Shown: positions 33,423-42,548, counted from the first letter of the stretch. The stretch is DNA of 64,000 bases from Variovorax sp. J22G73 (GCF_030317035.1 NZ_JASZYK010000011.1:186001-250000), one strand, 5' to 3'. The notes: generated by a model not told the origin, from the sequence alone. Numbers and translations: made by a program.

Positions 33423-36383
33423 ATGACAAAGACGTTGGTAATCGCAGAAAAGCCGTCGGTGGCACAGGACATCGTCCGTGCCCTCACGCCGGTGGCCGGC
33501 AAATTCGACAAACATGACGAGCATTTCGAGAACGACAGCTATGTCGTGACCAGCGCCGTCGGTCACCTGGTCGAAATCCAGGCGCCCGAGGAGTTCGACG
33601 TCAAGCGGGGCAAGTGGAGCTTTGCCAACCTCCCCGTGATCCCGCCGCACTTCGACCTGAAGCCGGTCGACAAGACCAAGACGCGCCTGAACGCGGTGGT
33701 CAAGCAGGCCAAGCGCAAGGACGTGACCCAGCTCATCAACGCCTGCGACGCGGGCCGCGAGGGCGAGCTGATCTTTCGCCTGATCGAGCAGTACGCCGGC
33801 GGCAAGACCGGGCTGAACAAGCCGGTCAAGCGGCTGTGGCTGCAGTCGATGACGCCGCAGGCCATTCGCGACGGCTTCGACGCGCTGCGCACCGAGAAGC
33901 AGATGCAGGGCCTGGCCGACGCCGCGCGCTCGCGCTCCGAGGCTGACTGGCTGGTGGGCATCAACGGCACGCGCGCCATGACGGCTTTCAATTCGCGCGA
34001 CGGCGGCTTCTTCCTCACGACCGTGGGCCGCGTGCAGACGCCCACGCTGTCGGTGGTGGTGGAGCGCGAGGAGCAGATCCGCAAGTTCGTCTCGCGCAAC
34101 TACTGGGAAGTGCACGGCAGCTTTGCGGCCGAGGCCGGCGAGTACCCGGGCAAGTGGTTCAACCCCGACTGGAAGAAGGCCAACGCCCCGCTGCAGGCCA
34201 ACGGCGAGCCCGACCCCGAGCAGCGCGCCGACCGCGTGTGGAACGAACAGGACGCGCTGGCCATCGCCAACGCCGCGCGCGGCAAGCCCGCCACGGTCAC
34301 CGAAGAAAGCAAGCCCACCACGCAGGCCTCGCCCGCGCTGTTCGACCTGACCTCGCTGCAGCGCGAGGCCAACGGCCGCTTCGGCTTCAGCGCCAAGACC
34401 ACGCTGGCGCTGGCGCAGAGCCTGTACGAACGCCACAAGGCGCTGACCTACCCGCGTACCGATTCGCGCGCGCTGCCGGAAGACTACCTGCCGGTGGTCA
34501 AGCAGACCATGGACATGCTCGCCCACAGCGGCATGAAGCACCTGGCGCCGTTCGCCCGGCAGGCGGTCGACGGCAACTACGTGAAGCCCAACAAGCGCAT
34601 CTTCGACAACGCCAAGGTGTCGGATCACTTCGCCATCATCCCCACGCTGCAGGCGCCCAGCGGCCTGAGCGACGCCGAACAGAAGCTGTACGACTTCGTG
34701 GTGCGCCGCTTTCTGTCGGTGTTCTTCCCGAGCGCCGAGCACCAGGTGACCACGCGCATCAGCACGGTGGAGCAGGGCGGCAAGAAGTACCCGTTCCGCA
34801 CCGACGGCAAGGTGCTGGTGAAGCCGGGCTGGCTCGCCATCTACGGCAAGGAAGCGCAGGACGACGAGAAGGAAGACGACAAGGACGGCAAGCGCCTCGT
34901 GCCGGTGAAGCCGGGCGAGATCGTGAACACCGAGTCGGCCGACATCAAGGGCCTGAAAACGCGCCCGCCGGCGCGCTACTCGGAAGCCACGCTGCTCGGC
35001 GCCATGGAAGGCGCGGGCAAGACCATCGATGACGACGAGCTGCGCGAGGCCATGCAGGAGAAGGGCCTGGGCACGCCTGCCACGCGAGCGGCCACCATCG
35101 AAGGGCTGATCGCCGAGAAGTACATGCTGCGCGAAGGCCGCGAGCTCATTCCCACGGCCAAGGCGTTCCAGCTGATGACGCTGCTGCGCGGGCTGGGCGT
35201 GGAAGAACTCTCCAAGGCCGAGCTCACGGGCGAGTGGGAGTACAAGCTCGCGCAGATGGAGAAGGGCGCGCTCAGCCGCGACGCCTTCATGCGCGAGATC
35301 GCCGCCATGACGGAGCACATCGTCAAGAAGGCCAAGGAGTACGACCGCGACACCGTGCCGGGCGACTACGCCACGCTCGCGACGCCATGCCCCAATTGCG
35401 GCGGCGTCGTGAAGGAAAACTACCGCCGCTACGGCTGCGTGGGCAAGAGCGGCACCGGTGAGGACGCCTGCGGCTTCTCGTTCGGCAAGTCGCCAGCCGG
35501 GCGCACCTTCGAGGTGGCCGAGGCCGAGGCGCTGCTGGCCAACAAGCACATCGGCCCGCTGGAAGGCTTCCGCTCCAAGGCGGGCTGGCCCTTTACCGCC
35601 GAGATCATCCTCAAGTACGACGAGGAAGAATCGAAGAACTGGAAGCTGGAGTTCGACTTCGGCGACGACAAGAACGCCGACACCGGCGAGATCGTCGACT
35701 TCAGCGAGCAGGACACCGTGGGCCCGTGCCCGGTGTGCGGCGCGCCGGTGTTCGAGCACGGCAGCAACTACGTCTGCGAGAAGTCGGTGCCCACCAATGC
35801 ACAGCCCACGCCGAGCTGCACCTTCAAGACCGGCAAGATCATCCTGCAGCAGCCGGTGGAACGCGCGCAGATGGAAAAGCTGCTGGCCACCGGCAAGACC
35901 GACCTGCTCGACAAGTTCGTGAGCATGCGCACGCGCCGCGCCTTCAAGGCCTTCCTGACGTGGAACGCCGAAGAGGGCAAGGTGACCTTCGAGTTCGCGC
36001 CGCGCGAAGGCGGCAGCAAGTTCCCGCCGCGCAAGACCTTCGGCAAGCCGGCGGCCAAGACGGCCGCCGCGAAGAAGGTGGCGGCGAAGAAGACGCCGGC
36101 CGCCAAGAAGGCGCCCGCGGCGAAGAAGGCCGCCGCGCCGCGCAAGCCCGGCGCGGGCCTGAAGCCCAGCGACTCGCTGGCCGCGGTGATCGGCGCCGAA
36201 CCGGTGGCGCGCACCGAGGTCATCAAGAAGCTGTGGGACTACATCAAGGCCAACGGCCTGCAGGACGCGACCAACAAGCGCGCCATCAATGCCGACGCCA
36301 AGCTGAAGCCCGTGTTCGGCAAGGACCAGGTGACGATGTTCGAACTGGCGGGCATCGTGGGCAAGCACCTGTCGGCGCTTTAA
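33423..36383 (+). CDS. topB: DNA topoisomerase III with H1-like tail and C-terminal SWIB domain
   Basis: 986 aa, clearly longer than the usual TopB. TOPRIM: IAEKPSVAQDI and ACDAGREGELIFR. Type IA core with the catalytic Tyr343 (LTYPRTDSR). Cys-rich zinc motifs follow (CPNCGGVV..., CPVCGAPV...). Residues about 874-912 are a repetitive Lys/Ala/Pro tail (AAKK repeats) like histone H1, and about 913-986 are a SWIB/MDM2 domain (RTEVIKKLWDYIKANGLQD, FGKDQVTMFEL). The enzyme decatenates and unlinks single-stranded crossings. SWIB fused to topoisomerase I is known in Chlamydia; the tail probably adds DNA binding. It faces the SET gene across an 85-bp promoter region, and the next gene starts 2 bp after its stop. 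Confidence 0.95.
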   Translation: MTKTLVIAEKPSVAQDIVRALTPVAGKFDKHDEHFENDSYVVTSAVGHLVEIQAPEEFDVKRGKWSFANLPVIPPHFDLKPVDKTKTRLNAVVKQAKRKDVTQLINACDAGREGELIFRLIEQYAGGKTGLNKPVKRLWLQSMTPQAIRDGFDALRTEKQMQGLADAARSRSEADWLVGINGTRAMTAFNSRDGGFFLTTVGRVQTPTLSVVVEREEQIRKFVSRNYWEVHGSFAAEAGEYPGKWFNPDWKKANAPLQANGEPDPEQRADRVWNEQDALAIANAARGKPATVTEESKPTTQASPALFDLTSLQREANGRFGFSAKTTLALAQSLYERHKALTYPRTDSRALPEDYLPVVKQTMDMLAHSGMKHLAPFARQAVDGNYVKPNKRIFDNAKVSDHFAIIPTLQAPSGLSDAEQKLYDFVVRRFLSVFFPSAEHQVTTRISTVEQGGKKYPFRTDGKVLVKPGWLAIYGKEAQDDEKEDDKDGKRLVPVKPGEIVNTESADIKGLKTRPPARYSEATLLGAMEGAGKTIDDDELREAMQEKGLGTPATRAATIEGLIAEKYMLREGRELIPTAKAFQLMTLLRGLGVEELSKAELTGEWEYKLAQMEKGALSRDAFMREIAAMTEHIVKKAKEYDRDTVPGDYATLATPCPNCGGVVKENYRRYGCVGKSGTGEDACGFSFGKSPAGRTFEVAEAEALLANKHIGPLEGFRSKAGWPFTAEIILKYDEEESKNWKLEFDFGDDKNADTGEIVDFSEQDTVGPCPVCGAPVFEHGSNYVCEKSVPTNAQPTPSCTFKTGKIILQQPVERAQMEKLLATGKTDLLDKFVSMRTRRAFKAFLTWNAEEGKVTFEFAPREGGSKFPPRKTFGKPAAKTAAAKKVAAKKTPAAKKAPAAKKAAAPRKPGAGLKPSDSLAAVIGAEPVARTEVIKKLWDYIKANGLQDATNKRAINADAKLKPVFGKDQVTMFELAGIVGKHLSAL

Positions 36384-36385
36384 GT

Positions 36386-37369
36386 ATGCGGCGCAGGCAG
36401 TTCAACGCAGTGGCGGCCGTGGCACTGGCGGCACTTGTGGGCACCGGCGCGGCGCAGGCCGCCGCCTGGCCCGACAAGCCGGTGAAGCTGGTGGTGCCGT
36501 TCCCGCCGGGGCAGGCCACCGACATCTTTGCCCGCGCGGTGGCCGAGCAGCTCGGCAAGCGCCTGGGCCAGCCGGTGATCATCGACAACAAGGCCGGCGC
36601 CGGCAGCAACATCGGCACCGAGTTCGTGGTGCGCTCGGCGCCCGACGGCTACACGCTGGTGGTGGCCGGCAGCGCGATGGCGGTCAACCAGACGCTCTAC
36701 GCCAAGCCGGGCTTCGACCCGCGCAAGGACCTCGTGGGCATCTCGCTGATCGCCAAGGTGCCGCTGGTGTTCCTGGCCACGCCCGAGAGCGGCATCCGCA
36801 CGCTGGCCGACCTCACCGCGCGCGCCAAGGCCGAGCCCGGCCGCCTCAGCTACGCCAGCGCCGGCATCGGCGGCACGCAGCACCTGTCGGGCGAGATGTA
36901 CAAGGCGGCGGCGCACGTGTTCATCACCCACATTCCGTACCGCGGCAGCGGCCCGGCGCAGTCGGACTTCCTGGGCAACCAGGTGCCGCTGATGATCGAT
37001 TCGGTGACGGCCGCGCTGCCGCACATCAAGTCGGGCAAGGCGGTGGCGCTGGCCGTGACGTCGGCCATGCGCTCGTCGCAGCTGCCCGAGGTGCCCACGG
37101 TGCGCGAAAGCGGCGTGGCCGGCACGAAGAACTTCGAGGCCGTGGGCTGGCTCGGCCTGATGGCGCCGCGCGGCACGCCGGCGGACATCGTCGAGCGCCT
37201 GAACCACGAGGTGACCGACATCCTGAAGAGCGAGCAGATGGCGCGCTTAATTCGCGAGCGCGGCTCCGAGCCCGCGCCCACGACGCCGGCCGAGTTCGAC
37301 CGCTTCGTGGCGAGCGAGATCGGCGTGTGGGGCGCGGCGGTGAAGGCCTCGGGCGCCAAGCCCGAGTAG
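36386..37369 (+). CDS. Bug-family (TctC-like) periplasmic solute receptor
   Basis: 327 aa. Signal peptide MRRRQFNAVAAVALAALVGTGAAQA, then WPDKPVKLVVPFPPGQATDIFAR, IIDNKAGAGSNIGTEFV, PDGYTL and IPYRGSGPAQSDFLGNQV, all typical Bug motifs. Bug receptors bind carboxylates and related solutes and are expanded in Bordetella, Variovorax and relatives, often without a partner transporter, as here. Its start lies 2 bp after the topB stop, with no separate ribosome-binding site. A divergent-type LysR gene follows convergently. Confidence 0.9.
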   Translation: MRRRQFNAVAAVALAALVGTGAAQAAAWPDKPVKLVVPFPPGQATDIFARAVAEQLGKRLGQPVIIDNKAGAGSNIGTEFVVRSAPDGYTLVVAGSAMAVNQTLYAKPGFDPRKDLVGISLIAKVPLVFLATPESGIRTLADLTARAKAEPGRLSYASAGIGGTQHLSGEMYKAAAHVFITHIPYRGSGPAQSDFLGNQVPLMIDSVTAALPHIKSGKAVALAVTSAMRSSQLPEVPTVRESGVAGTKNFEAVGWLGLMAPRGTPADIVERLNHEVTDILKSEQMARLIRERGSEPAPTTPAEFDRFVASEIGVWGAAVKASGAKPE

Positions 37370-37400
37370 CGGGCCGCCGGAAAGTACAAAAGGGCCGGGC

Positions 37401-38327
37401 TCAGGCCGGCGCGACAGTGAGCGCGTCCGCCCCCCGGTCGACCTCCGCGAGCAGCCAGCTGCGGAAGTGGTCGAGCGTGGCCAGCTGGCCGCGCCCTTCG
37501 GGGTAGCAGAACCAGTAGCCCCGGTCGCCGCGGTAGCCGCCGCCCGGCAGCGGCTCGTCCACCAGCCCGGAGGCAATTTCGTCCTGCACCAGGCAGCGCG
37601 GCACCAGCGCCACGCCCATGCCCACCATCACCGCGCGGATCATGGTCTGGAACTGGTCGAACTGCGGGCCTGCCAGCGGGTCGAGCCCGCGCACGCCGTG
37701 CGCCTCGCTCCACTGCAGCCACGACTGCGGCACCGTCACGTGGCGCAGCAGCGTGCAGCGCGCCACGTCCTGCGGCGAGCGGATGACCACCTCGGCCTGC
37801 GCCGCGCGCGGCGCGATCAACGCCACGTCCTGCCCCGCGAGGTAGTGCGAGCGCGCGCCGGGCCAGTGGCCGTCGCCGAAAAGAATGGCGCAGTCCAGCT
37901 CGGGCCGCTCGAAGTCGTAGCCGTGCACGAAGGGCACGAAATGCAGCGTGATCTGCGGGTGCAGCCGCTGGAAGTCGGGCAGCCGCGGGATCAGCCACTT
38001 GGCGCCGAAGGTGGGCAGCGTCGACAGGTGCAGCGCGCCGCCGCCGTCGCCGCTGGTAATGAGTTCCAGCGTGGCCGCCTCCAGCTGCGCGAGCAGCGCG
38101 CGCACCGCCTTCTCGTAGCGCTCGCCGGCGGGCGTGAGCGCCAGGCGCTTGCGGCTGCGCTCGAACAGCGGCGCGCCGATCCAGCGCTCCAGTTCTTGCA
38201 CCTGCTTGCTCACCGCGCCCTGCGTGAGGTGCAGCGCCTCGGCCGCGCGCGAGACGCCGCCGAAGCGCACCACGGTCGAAAAAGCACGCAGCAGGTTCAG
38301 GGGCGGATTGAGACGGCGCAACGACAT
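37401..38327 (-). CDS. LysR-family transcriptional regulator (GcvA-like)
   Basis: 308 aa. N-terminal helix-turn-helix: LNLLRAFSTVVRFGGVSRAAEALHLTQGAVSKQVQELERWIGAPLFERSRKRLALTPAG reads as a complete LysR DNA-binding domain in pieces, followed by the effector domain. The opening PPLNLLRAF is the GcvA subgroup pattern. It diverges from the Bug receptor and amidohydrolase genes at 38440-40288 and probably regulates them. Confidence 0.9.
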   Translation of the reverse strand: MSLRRLNPPLNLLRAFSTVVRFGGVSRAAEALHLTQGAVSKQVQELERWIGAPLFERSRKRLALTPAGERYEKAVRALLAQLEAATLELITSGDGGGALHLSTLPTFGAKWLIPRLPDFQRLHPQITLHFVPFVHGYDFERPELDCAILFGDGHWPGARSHYLAGQDVALIAPRAAQAEVVIRSPQDVARCTLLRHVTVPQSWLQWSEAHGVRGLDPLAGPQFDQFQTMIRAVMVGMGVALVPRCLVQDEIASGLVDEPLPGGGYRGDRGYWFCYPEGRGQLATLDHFRSWLLAEVDRGADALTVAPA

Positions 38328-38439
38328 GGCGAAAAGCCCATTAAAACATTCCAGATCAGAATGTTAGCTGGTCTATCCTTTGCTTTGAAGTGAGGCGGAA
38401 ATCGCTCCTTCACTCTCAATGCACACTGGAATACACCCC

Positions 38440-39402
38440 ATGCAACGTCGTCATTTCATCTCCACGCTGGCTGCCGCTTCTATCCTTCCAGGAATATCCT
38501 TTGCCCAAGGCAAACCCATTCGCCTGGTCGTTCCGTTCCCGCCGGGCGGCGCCACCGACATCACCGCGCGCGTGCTCGGCGAGCCCGTGGCCAAGATCCT
38601 GCAGCAGCCCGTGGTCATCGACAACCGCGCCGGTGCCGGCGGTTCCATCGGCATGGCCGAACTGGCCCGCGCCACGCCGGACGGCCTGACCTTCGGCATT
38701 GCCACGCTGTCCACGCACGGCGTGAACCCGGCCGTGTACCAGAAGCTGCCGTACGACCCGATCAAGGGCTTCACCGCCGTGACCGAGATCGTCAAGGCGC
38801 CGGGCGTGATCGTCATCAACCCGTCGAAGCTGCCGGTGGCCAACTTCGCCGAACTGGTGAAGTACCTGAAGGCCAACCCGGGCAAGGTGTCTTACGCCAC
38901 GCCGGGCAACGGCACCATCGGCCACATGTGGGGCGAGCTCTTCAAGAGCAGCACCGGAACCTCGATGGTGCACATCCCCTATCGCGGTGCGGGCCCGGCC
39001 ATCAACGACGTGCTCGCGGGCGAAGTGCCGGTGTACTTCGACCAGGTGGCCTCGTCGCTGCCGCACGTGAAGTCGGGCAAGCTGAAGGCGCTGGCCGTGT
39101 CGTGGAGCGGCCGCCTCGACGTGCTGCCCGACGTGCCCACCTACGGCGAGCTGGGCTACCCGGCCAACAACGACCCGTCGTGGTTCGGCATGGTGGCGCC
39201 CGCCGGCACGCCCGCCGACCTGGTGCTGCGCATGCAGCAGGCCGTGGCCACCGCGCTGAAGGACGCCTCGGTGCGCGAGCGCCTGGCACTGCAGGGCCTG
39301 TACGCCTCGGGCACCACGCCGGCGCAGTTCACCAAGCAGATCGCCAGCGAGATCGACAAGATGAAGAAGGTCGCCGAATTCGCCCGCGTCCGATTGGATT
39401 GA
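38440..39402 (+). CDS. Bug-family (TctC-like) periplasmic solute receptor
   Basis: 320 aa from the ATG at 38440, which gives a clean signal peptide (MQRRHFISTLAAASILPGISFAQ); an ATG seven codons earlier is possible. Motifs PIRLVVPFPPGGATDITARV, VIDNRAGAGGSIG and HIPYRGAGPAINDVLAGEV are typical. It shares an operon with the N-formylglutamate-amidohydrolase-like gene 13 bp downstream, suggesting the two act on one compound or its derivatives. Confidence 0.9.
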   Translation: MQRRHFISTLAAASILPGISFAQGKPIRLVVPFPPGGATDITARVLGEPVAKILQQPVVIDNRAGAGGSIGMAELARATPDGLTFGIATLSTHGVNPAVYQKLPYDPIKGFTAVTEIVKAPGVIVINPSKLPVANFAELVKYLKANPGKVSYATPGNGTIGHMWGELFKSSTGTSMVHIPYRGAGPAINDVLAGEVPVYFDQVASSLPHVKSGKLKALAVSWSGRLDVLPDVPTYGELGYPANNDPSWFGMVAPAGTPADLVLRMQQAVATALKDASVRERLALQGLYASGTTPAQFTKQIASEIDKMKKVAEFARVRLD

Positions 39403-39415
39403 CCCGCGCCTGCCT

Positions 39416-40288
39416 ATGCATCCAGTCCTGAAAATCATCCAAAGCCGCGCCCAGGTCACCACCGTGGCCGGGCACACACCGCTGGTGCTCGACTCCCCGC
39501 ACAGCGGCACCGTGTACCCCGACGACTTCGGCACCGTGCGCGAGCTGGCCACGCTGCGCCGCGCCGAAGACACGCACGTGGAAAAGCTCTACGCCTTCGC
39601 GCCCGCGCTGGGCGTGGCCTGGGTGGAGGCGCACTTTCCGCGCAGCTACCTGGACGCCAACCGCGACACCACCGAGATCGACACCACCATGCTCGACGGC
39701 GCGTGGACCGACCCGGTCTCCACCGACCCGCGCGTGCTCTCGAAGGTGCGCCTGGGCAAGGGGCTGATCTGGAAGCTGACCGACGAGGGCCTGCCCATCT
39801 ACGACCGGCAGCTGCCGGTCGACGAGGTGCGCCAGCGCATCGACAGCTGCTGGCGGCCGTACCACGCGGCCGTGACGCAGGCGGTGGACGAGGCGCATGT
39901 GCGCCACGGCTACGCCATCCACATCAACTGCCACTCGATGCCGGCCATCGCGGCCAGCCATGCCACCGACTTTCCGGGGCTGGCGCATGCCGACTTCGTC
40001 ATCGGCGACCGCGACGGCAGCACGGCCGACCCGGCGCTGTCGCGCAAGCTGTGCGAGCACCTGCGCGGCCTGGGCTACAGCGTGGACTACAACCACCCCT
40101 ACAAGGGCGTGGAGCTGGTTCGCCGCAACGGCGACCCGGCCGGCAACCGGCACAGCATCCAGGTGGAGATCAACCGCAAGCTCTACATGGACGAGGCCAC
40201 GCTGGCGCTCGACGAAGCCGGCGCGGCACGGCTGCAGGCGCACCTGCGCTCGATGGTCGAGATGCTGCTGGCGACGGACCCGCGCTGA
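39416..40288 (+). CDS. N-formylglutamate amidohydrolase-family protein
   Basis: 290 aa. LVLDSPHSGTVYPDDF carries the His of the metal site, RSYLDANRDTTEID follows, then INCHSMPAI, DRDGSTADP and VEINRKLYMDE near the C terminus. The family contains HutG-type N-formylglutamate deformylases, but the gene is not in a hut operon; the neighbours are a Bug receptor and a LysR regulator, so another N-acyl amino acid or imide product is possible. Confidence 0.85.
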   Translation: MHPVLKIIQSRAQVTTVAGHTPLVLDSPHSGTVYPDDFGTVRELATLRRAEDTHVEKLYAFAPALGVAWVEAHFPRSYLDANRDTTEIDTTMLDGAWTDPVSTDPRVLSKVRLGKGLIWKLTDEGLPIYDRQLPVDEVRQRIDSCWRPYHAAVTQAVDEAHVRHGYAIHINCHSMPAIAASHATDFPGLAHADFVIGDRDGSTADPALSRKLCEHLRGLGYSVDYNHPYKGVELVRRNGDPAGNRHSIQVEINRKLYMDEATLALDEAGAARLQAHLRSMVEMLLATDPR

Positions 40289-40339
40289 GCCGTGCGGCCC
40301 CGGTGATCAGGGCCCGATCAAGGCCCGATCACGGTGTGA

Positions 40340-41200
40340 TCACGGCGTGAAGTCGGTCGACACCGACACCGCCTCCCACGCCTTGATCTCCTCCTGCAGC
40401 GCGCCCAGCTTCTCGCGCACCACCTTCACCGCGTCGGGGCCGAGCAGCAGGTGCGCGGGCGGGTTCGCCGCTTCGGTCAGCTGGAGCATGGCGCGCGCGG
40501 CCTTCGCCGGGTCGCCCGCCTGCTTGCCGCTGCGCGCCAGGCGCGCCTCGCGCACCGGGCCCATCACCGGCGCGTAGTCGTCGATGGTCTGCGGCGCGCG
40601 CACCATCGAGCGGCCCGCCCAGTCGGTGCGAAAGCCGCCGGGCTCCACCGCCGTCACGTGGATGCCGAAGCTCGCCACCTCCTTGCCCAGCGTTTCCGAG
40701 ATGCCCTCGAGCGCGAACTTGCTGCCGTGGTAGTAGCCCAGCCCCGGAAAGGTCACGATGCCGCCCATCGAGGTGATGTTCAGGATGTGGCCGCGCCGGC
40801 GCGCGCGCATGAAGGGCAGCACCGCCTTGGCCATGGCCACCGCGCCGAACACGTTCACCTCGAACTGCTGGCGCAGGTCGTCGAGCGACGATTCCTCCAC
40901 CGTGCCCTCGTGGCCGTAGCCGGCGTTGTTGACCAGCACGTCGATGGGGCCGACCGTGGCCTCGACCTCGGCCACCACGCGCAGCACCTCGGCGCCGTGC
41001 GTCACGTCGAGCAGGCGGCCGAAGGAGCGGCCGGGTTGCAGCGCGTCGAACGCGGCACGGGCGGCCTCGTTGCGCAGCGTGCCGACCACGCGGTGGCCGG
41101 CAGCCAGCGCTTCCTGCGCCAGCGCGCGGCCGAAGCCGCTGCTGACGCCGGTGATGAACCAGGTGCGCAAAGATGATGAAGAAGCAGCGGAAGCAGTCAT
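40340..41200 (-). CDS. SDR-family oxidoreductase
   Basis: 286 aa from the ATG at 41200. TWFITGVSSGFGRALAQ (NAD(P)-binding), VLLDVT-type acid position in LLDVTHG, NNAG (VLVNNAGYGHEG), catalytic Ser (ITSMGG) and YHGSKFALEG (Tyr-Lys). The C terminus after GGFRTDW continues into a longer extension typical of this SDR subgroup. No substrate is evident. It is divergent from the LysR gene on its right. Confidence 0.87.
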   Translation of the reverse strand: MTASAASSSSLRTWFITGVSSGFGRALAQEALAAGHRVVGTLRNEAARAAFDALQPGRSFGRLLDVTHGAEVLRVVAEVEATVGPIDVLVNNAGYGHEGTVEESSLDDLRQQFEVNVFGAVAMAKAVLPFMRARRRGHILNITSMGGIVTFPGLGYYHGSKFALEGISETLGKEVASFGIHVTAVEPGGFRTDWAGRSMVRAPQTIDDYAPVMGPVREARLARSGKQAGDPAKAARAMLQLTEAANPPAHLLLGPDAVKVVREKLGALQEEIKAWEAVSVSTDFTP

Positions 41201-41351
41201 TGGAAATGTCCTTGGTGGGGAGGTGGAAGAACCGATGGCCAGACTGTGCGCGCGCCGCATCGCTTTGATAATCCGCCCAATCAGCTAAGCACCTTGAAGG
41301 TTTTCTTCAAGACCGCGCCGGCTTCTCCTTCACACCACGTCACACGACTTC

Positions 41352-42293
41352 ATGCGCCAGGACCAGCTCGACGGCCTCGCCACCTTCGTGGCCGTGGCCG
41401 AATCACGCGGCTTTTCGGCCGCGGCGGTGCGCCTGGGTGTCTCGCCCTCGGCTGTGAGCCAGGCCGTGCGGCTGCTCGAAAAGCGCGTGGGCGTGCCGCT
41501 GTTCAACCGCACCACGCGCAGCGTGAACCTCACCGAAGCCGGCGCTCGCTTTCTGGAACGCATCGGCCCGGCGGTGCAGGAGCTGGCTTCGGCTTCCGAA
41601 GAGCTGAGCGACAGCGCCGAGCGCCCCTCGGGCCTGCTGCGGCTCACGGTGTCGCGCGGGGCCTACCTGTGGGTGCTGCAGCCGGTGCTCGGCGCCTTTC
41701 TGCGCGCGTACCCGCAGATCGACCTGGAGGTGTCCATCGACAACACGCTGGTCGACATCGTGGGCCGGGGCTTCGACGCGGGCATCCGCTTCGGCGGCAT
41801 GGTCGAGCGCGACATGGTGGGCCTGCGGGTCGGCCCGCCGATGGCCAACTGCATCGTCGCCGCGCCGCGCTACCTGGCCGAGCGCGGCACGCCGGTGCAT
41901 CCGCGCGAGCTGCTGGCGCACGATTGCATCGGCTTTCGCTTCGCGAGCTCGGGCCAGCTCGAACGCTGGGAGTTCGCGAAGAACGGCGAGGCCATGACGC
42001 TCGCGGTGAGCGGGCGCCTGGTGATGAACGACGTGGCCGTGATGCTCGACGCCGCGGTCGACGGCATCGGCATCGCCAACCTGATCGGCAGCTTCACCGA
42101 GCGCCACATCGCCGACGGCAGGCTGGTGCAATTGCTGGCCGACTGGACCACGCCGCTGCCCGACCTGACGCTGTACTACCCCGACCGCCGCCGCGTGCCG
42201 CCCAAGCTGCGCGCGCTCATCGACTGGCTGCGCGCAACAACCCCGCCGGCGTCGGGCGTGTTGTTACAGGACGGAAGCACGGCCGGCCTATAG
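41352..42293 (+). CDS. LysR-family transcriptional regulator
   Basis: 313 aa. The DNA-binding domain spans residues 1-65 (LATFVAVAESRGFSAAAVRL, SPSAVSQAVRLLEKRVGVPLF), then the effector fold with IDNTLVDIVGRGFDAGIRFG. The closing TLYYPDRRRVPPKLRALIDWL is standard for this subgroup. It lies 151 bp from the divergent SDR gene at 40340-41200, which is its most likely target. Confidence 0.9.
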   Translation: MRQDQLDGLATFVAVAESRGFSAAAVRLGVSPSAVSQAVRLLEKRVGVPLFNRTTRSVNLTEAGARFLERIGPAVQELASASEELSDSAERPSGLLRLTVSRGAYLWVLQPVLGAFLRAYPQIDLEVSIDNTLVDIVGRGFDAGIRFGGMVERDMVGLRVGPPMANCIVAAPRYLAERGTPVHPRELLAHDCIGFRFASSGQLERWEFAKNGEAMTLAVSGRLVMNDVAVMLDAAVDGIGIANLIGSFTERHIADGRLVQLLADWTTPLPDLTLYYPDRRRVPPKLRALIDWLRATTPPASGVLLQDGSTAGL

Positions 42294-42340
42294 TGGGCCG
42301 CTCGTTCCCCTCATCACTCAACCACCCCTTGGAGTTTCCA

Positions 42341-42523
42341 GTGAAGCCATTCATCACCGCCGTGTTCGTGATCGCCATGGGCGCGCTGGTGTCGGGCTGC
42401 GCGGGCACCGGCGCCGCCGGCAGCGGCAACAGCGCATCGGGCACGACCGGCGGCAGCGGCGTGACCGTGTTCGGCACCATCGACGCCAGCGTCAGCGGCA
42501 CGACGAACAAGTCGTCGCGCTGA
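42341..42523 (+). CDS. Small lipoprotein with porin-like C-terminal motif
   Basis: 60 aa from a GTG with TTGGAG 8 bp upstream. A signal peptide ends in a lipobox LVSGC (lipidated Cys20). The mature part is short, Gly/Ser/Thr-rich, and ends in VTVFGTIDASVSGTTNKSSR. That end resembles the first beta-strand of Burkholderiales porins (pattern VTLYGxxDxxV). It is too short to form a barrel. Function unknown. Confidence 0.72.
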   Translation: MKPFITAVFVIAMGALVSGCAGTGAAGSGNSASGTTGGSGVTVFGTIDASVSGTTNKSSR

Positions 42524-42548
42524 TCCCGGCAACACCCTTCCTGTCCGT

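Noticed and set aside
33153..36368. Open frame of more than 1000 codons antisense to topB
   Set aside because: Its protein is rich in His, Arg, Gly and Ala with no domain, a known artefact opposite GC-rich genes. The plus-strand topB shows all catalytic motifs.
40301..40350. Short repeat of GGCCCGATCA-type units
   Set aside because: Only two imperfect units and overlapping GTGATCA words; too short to call a repeat family or operator.
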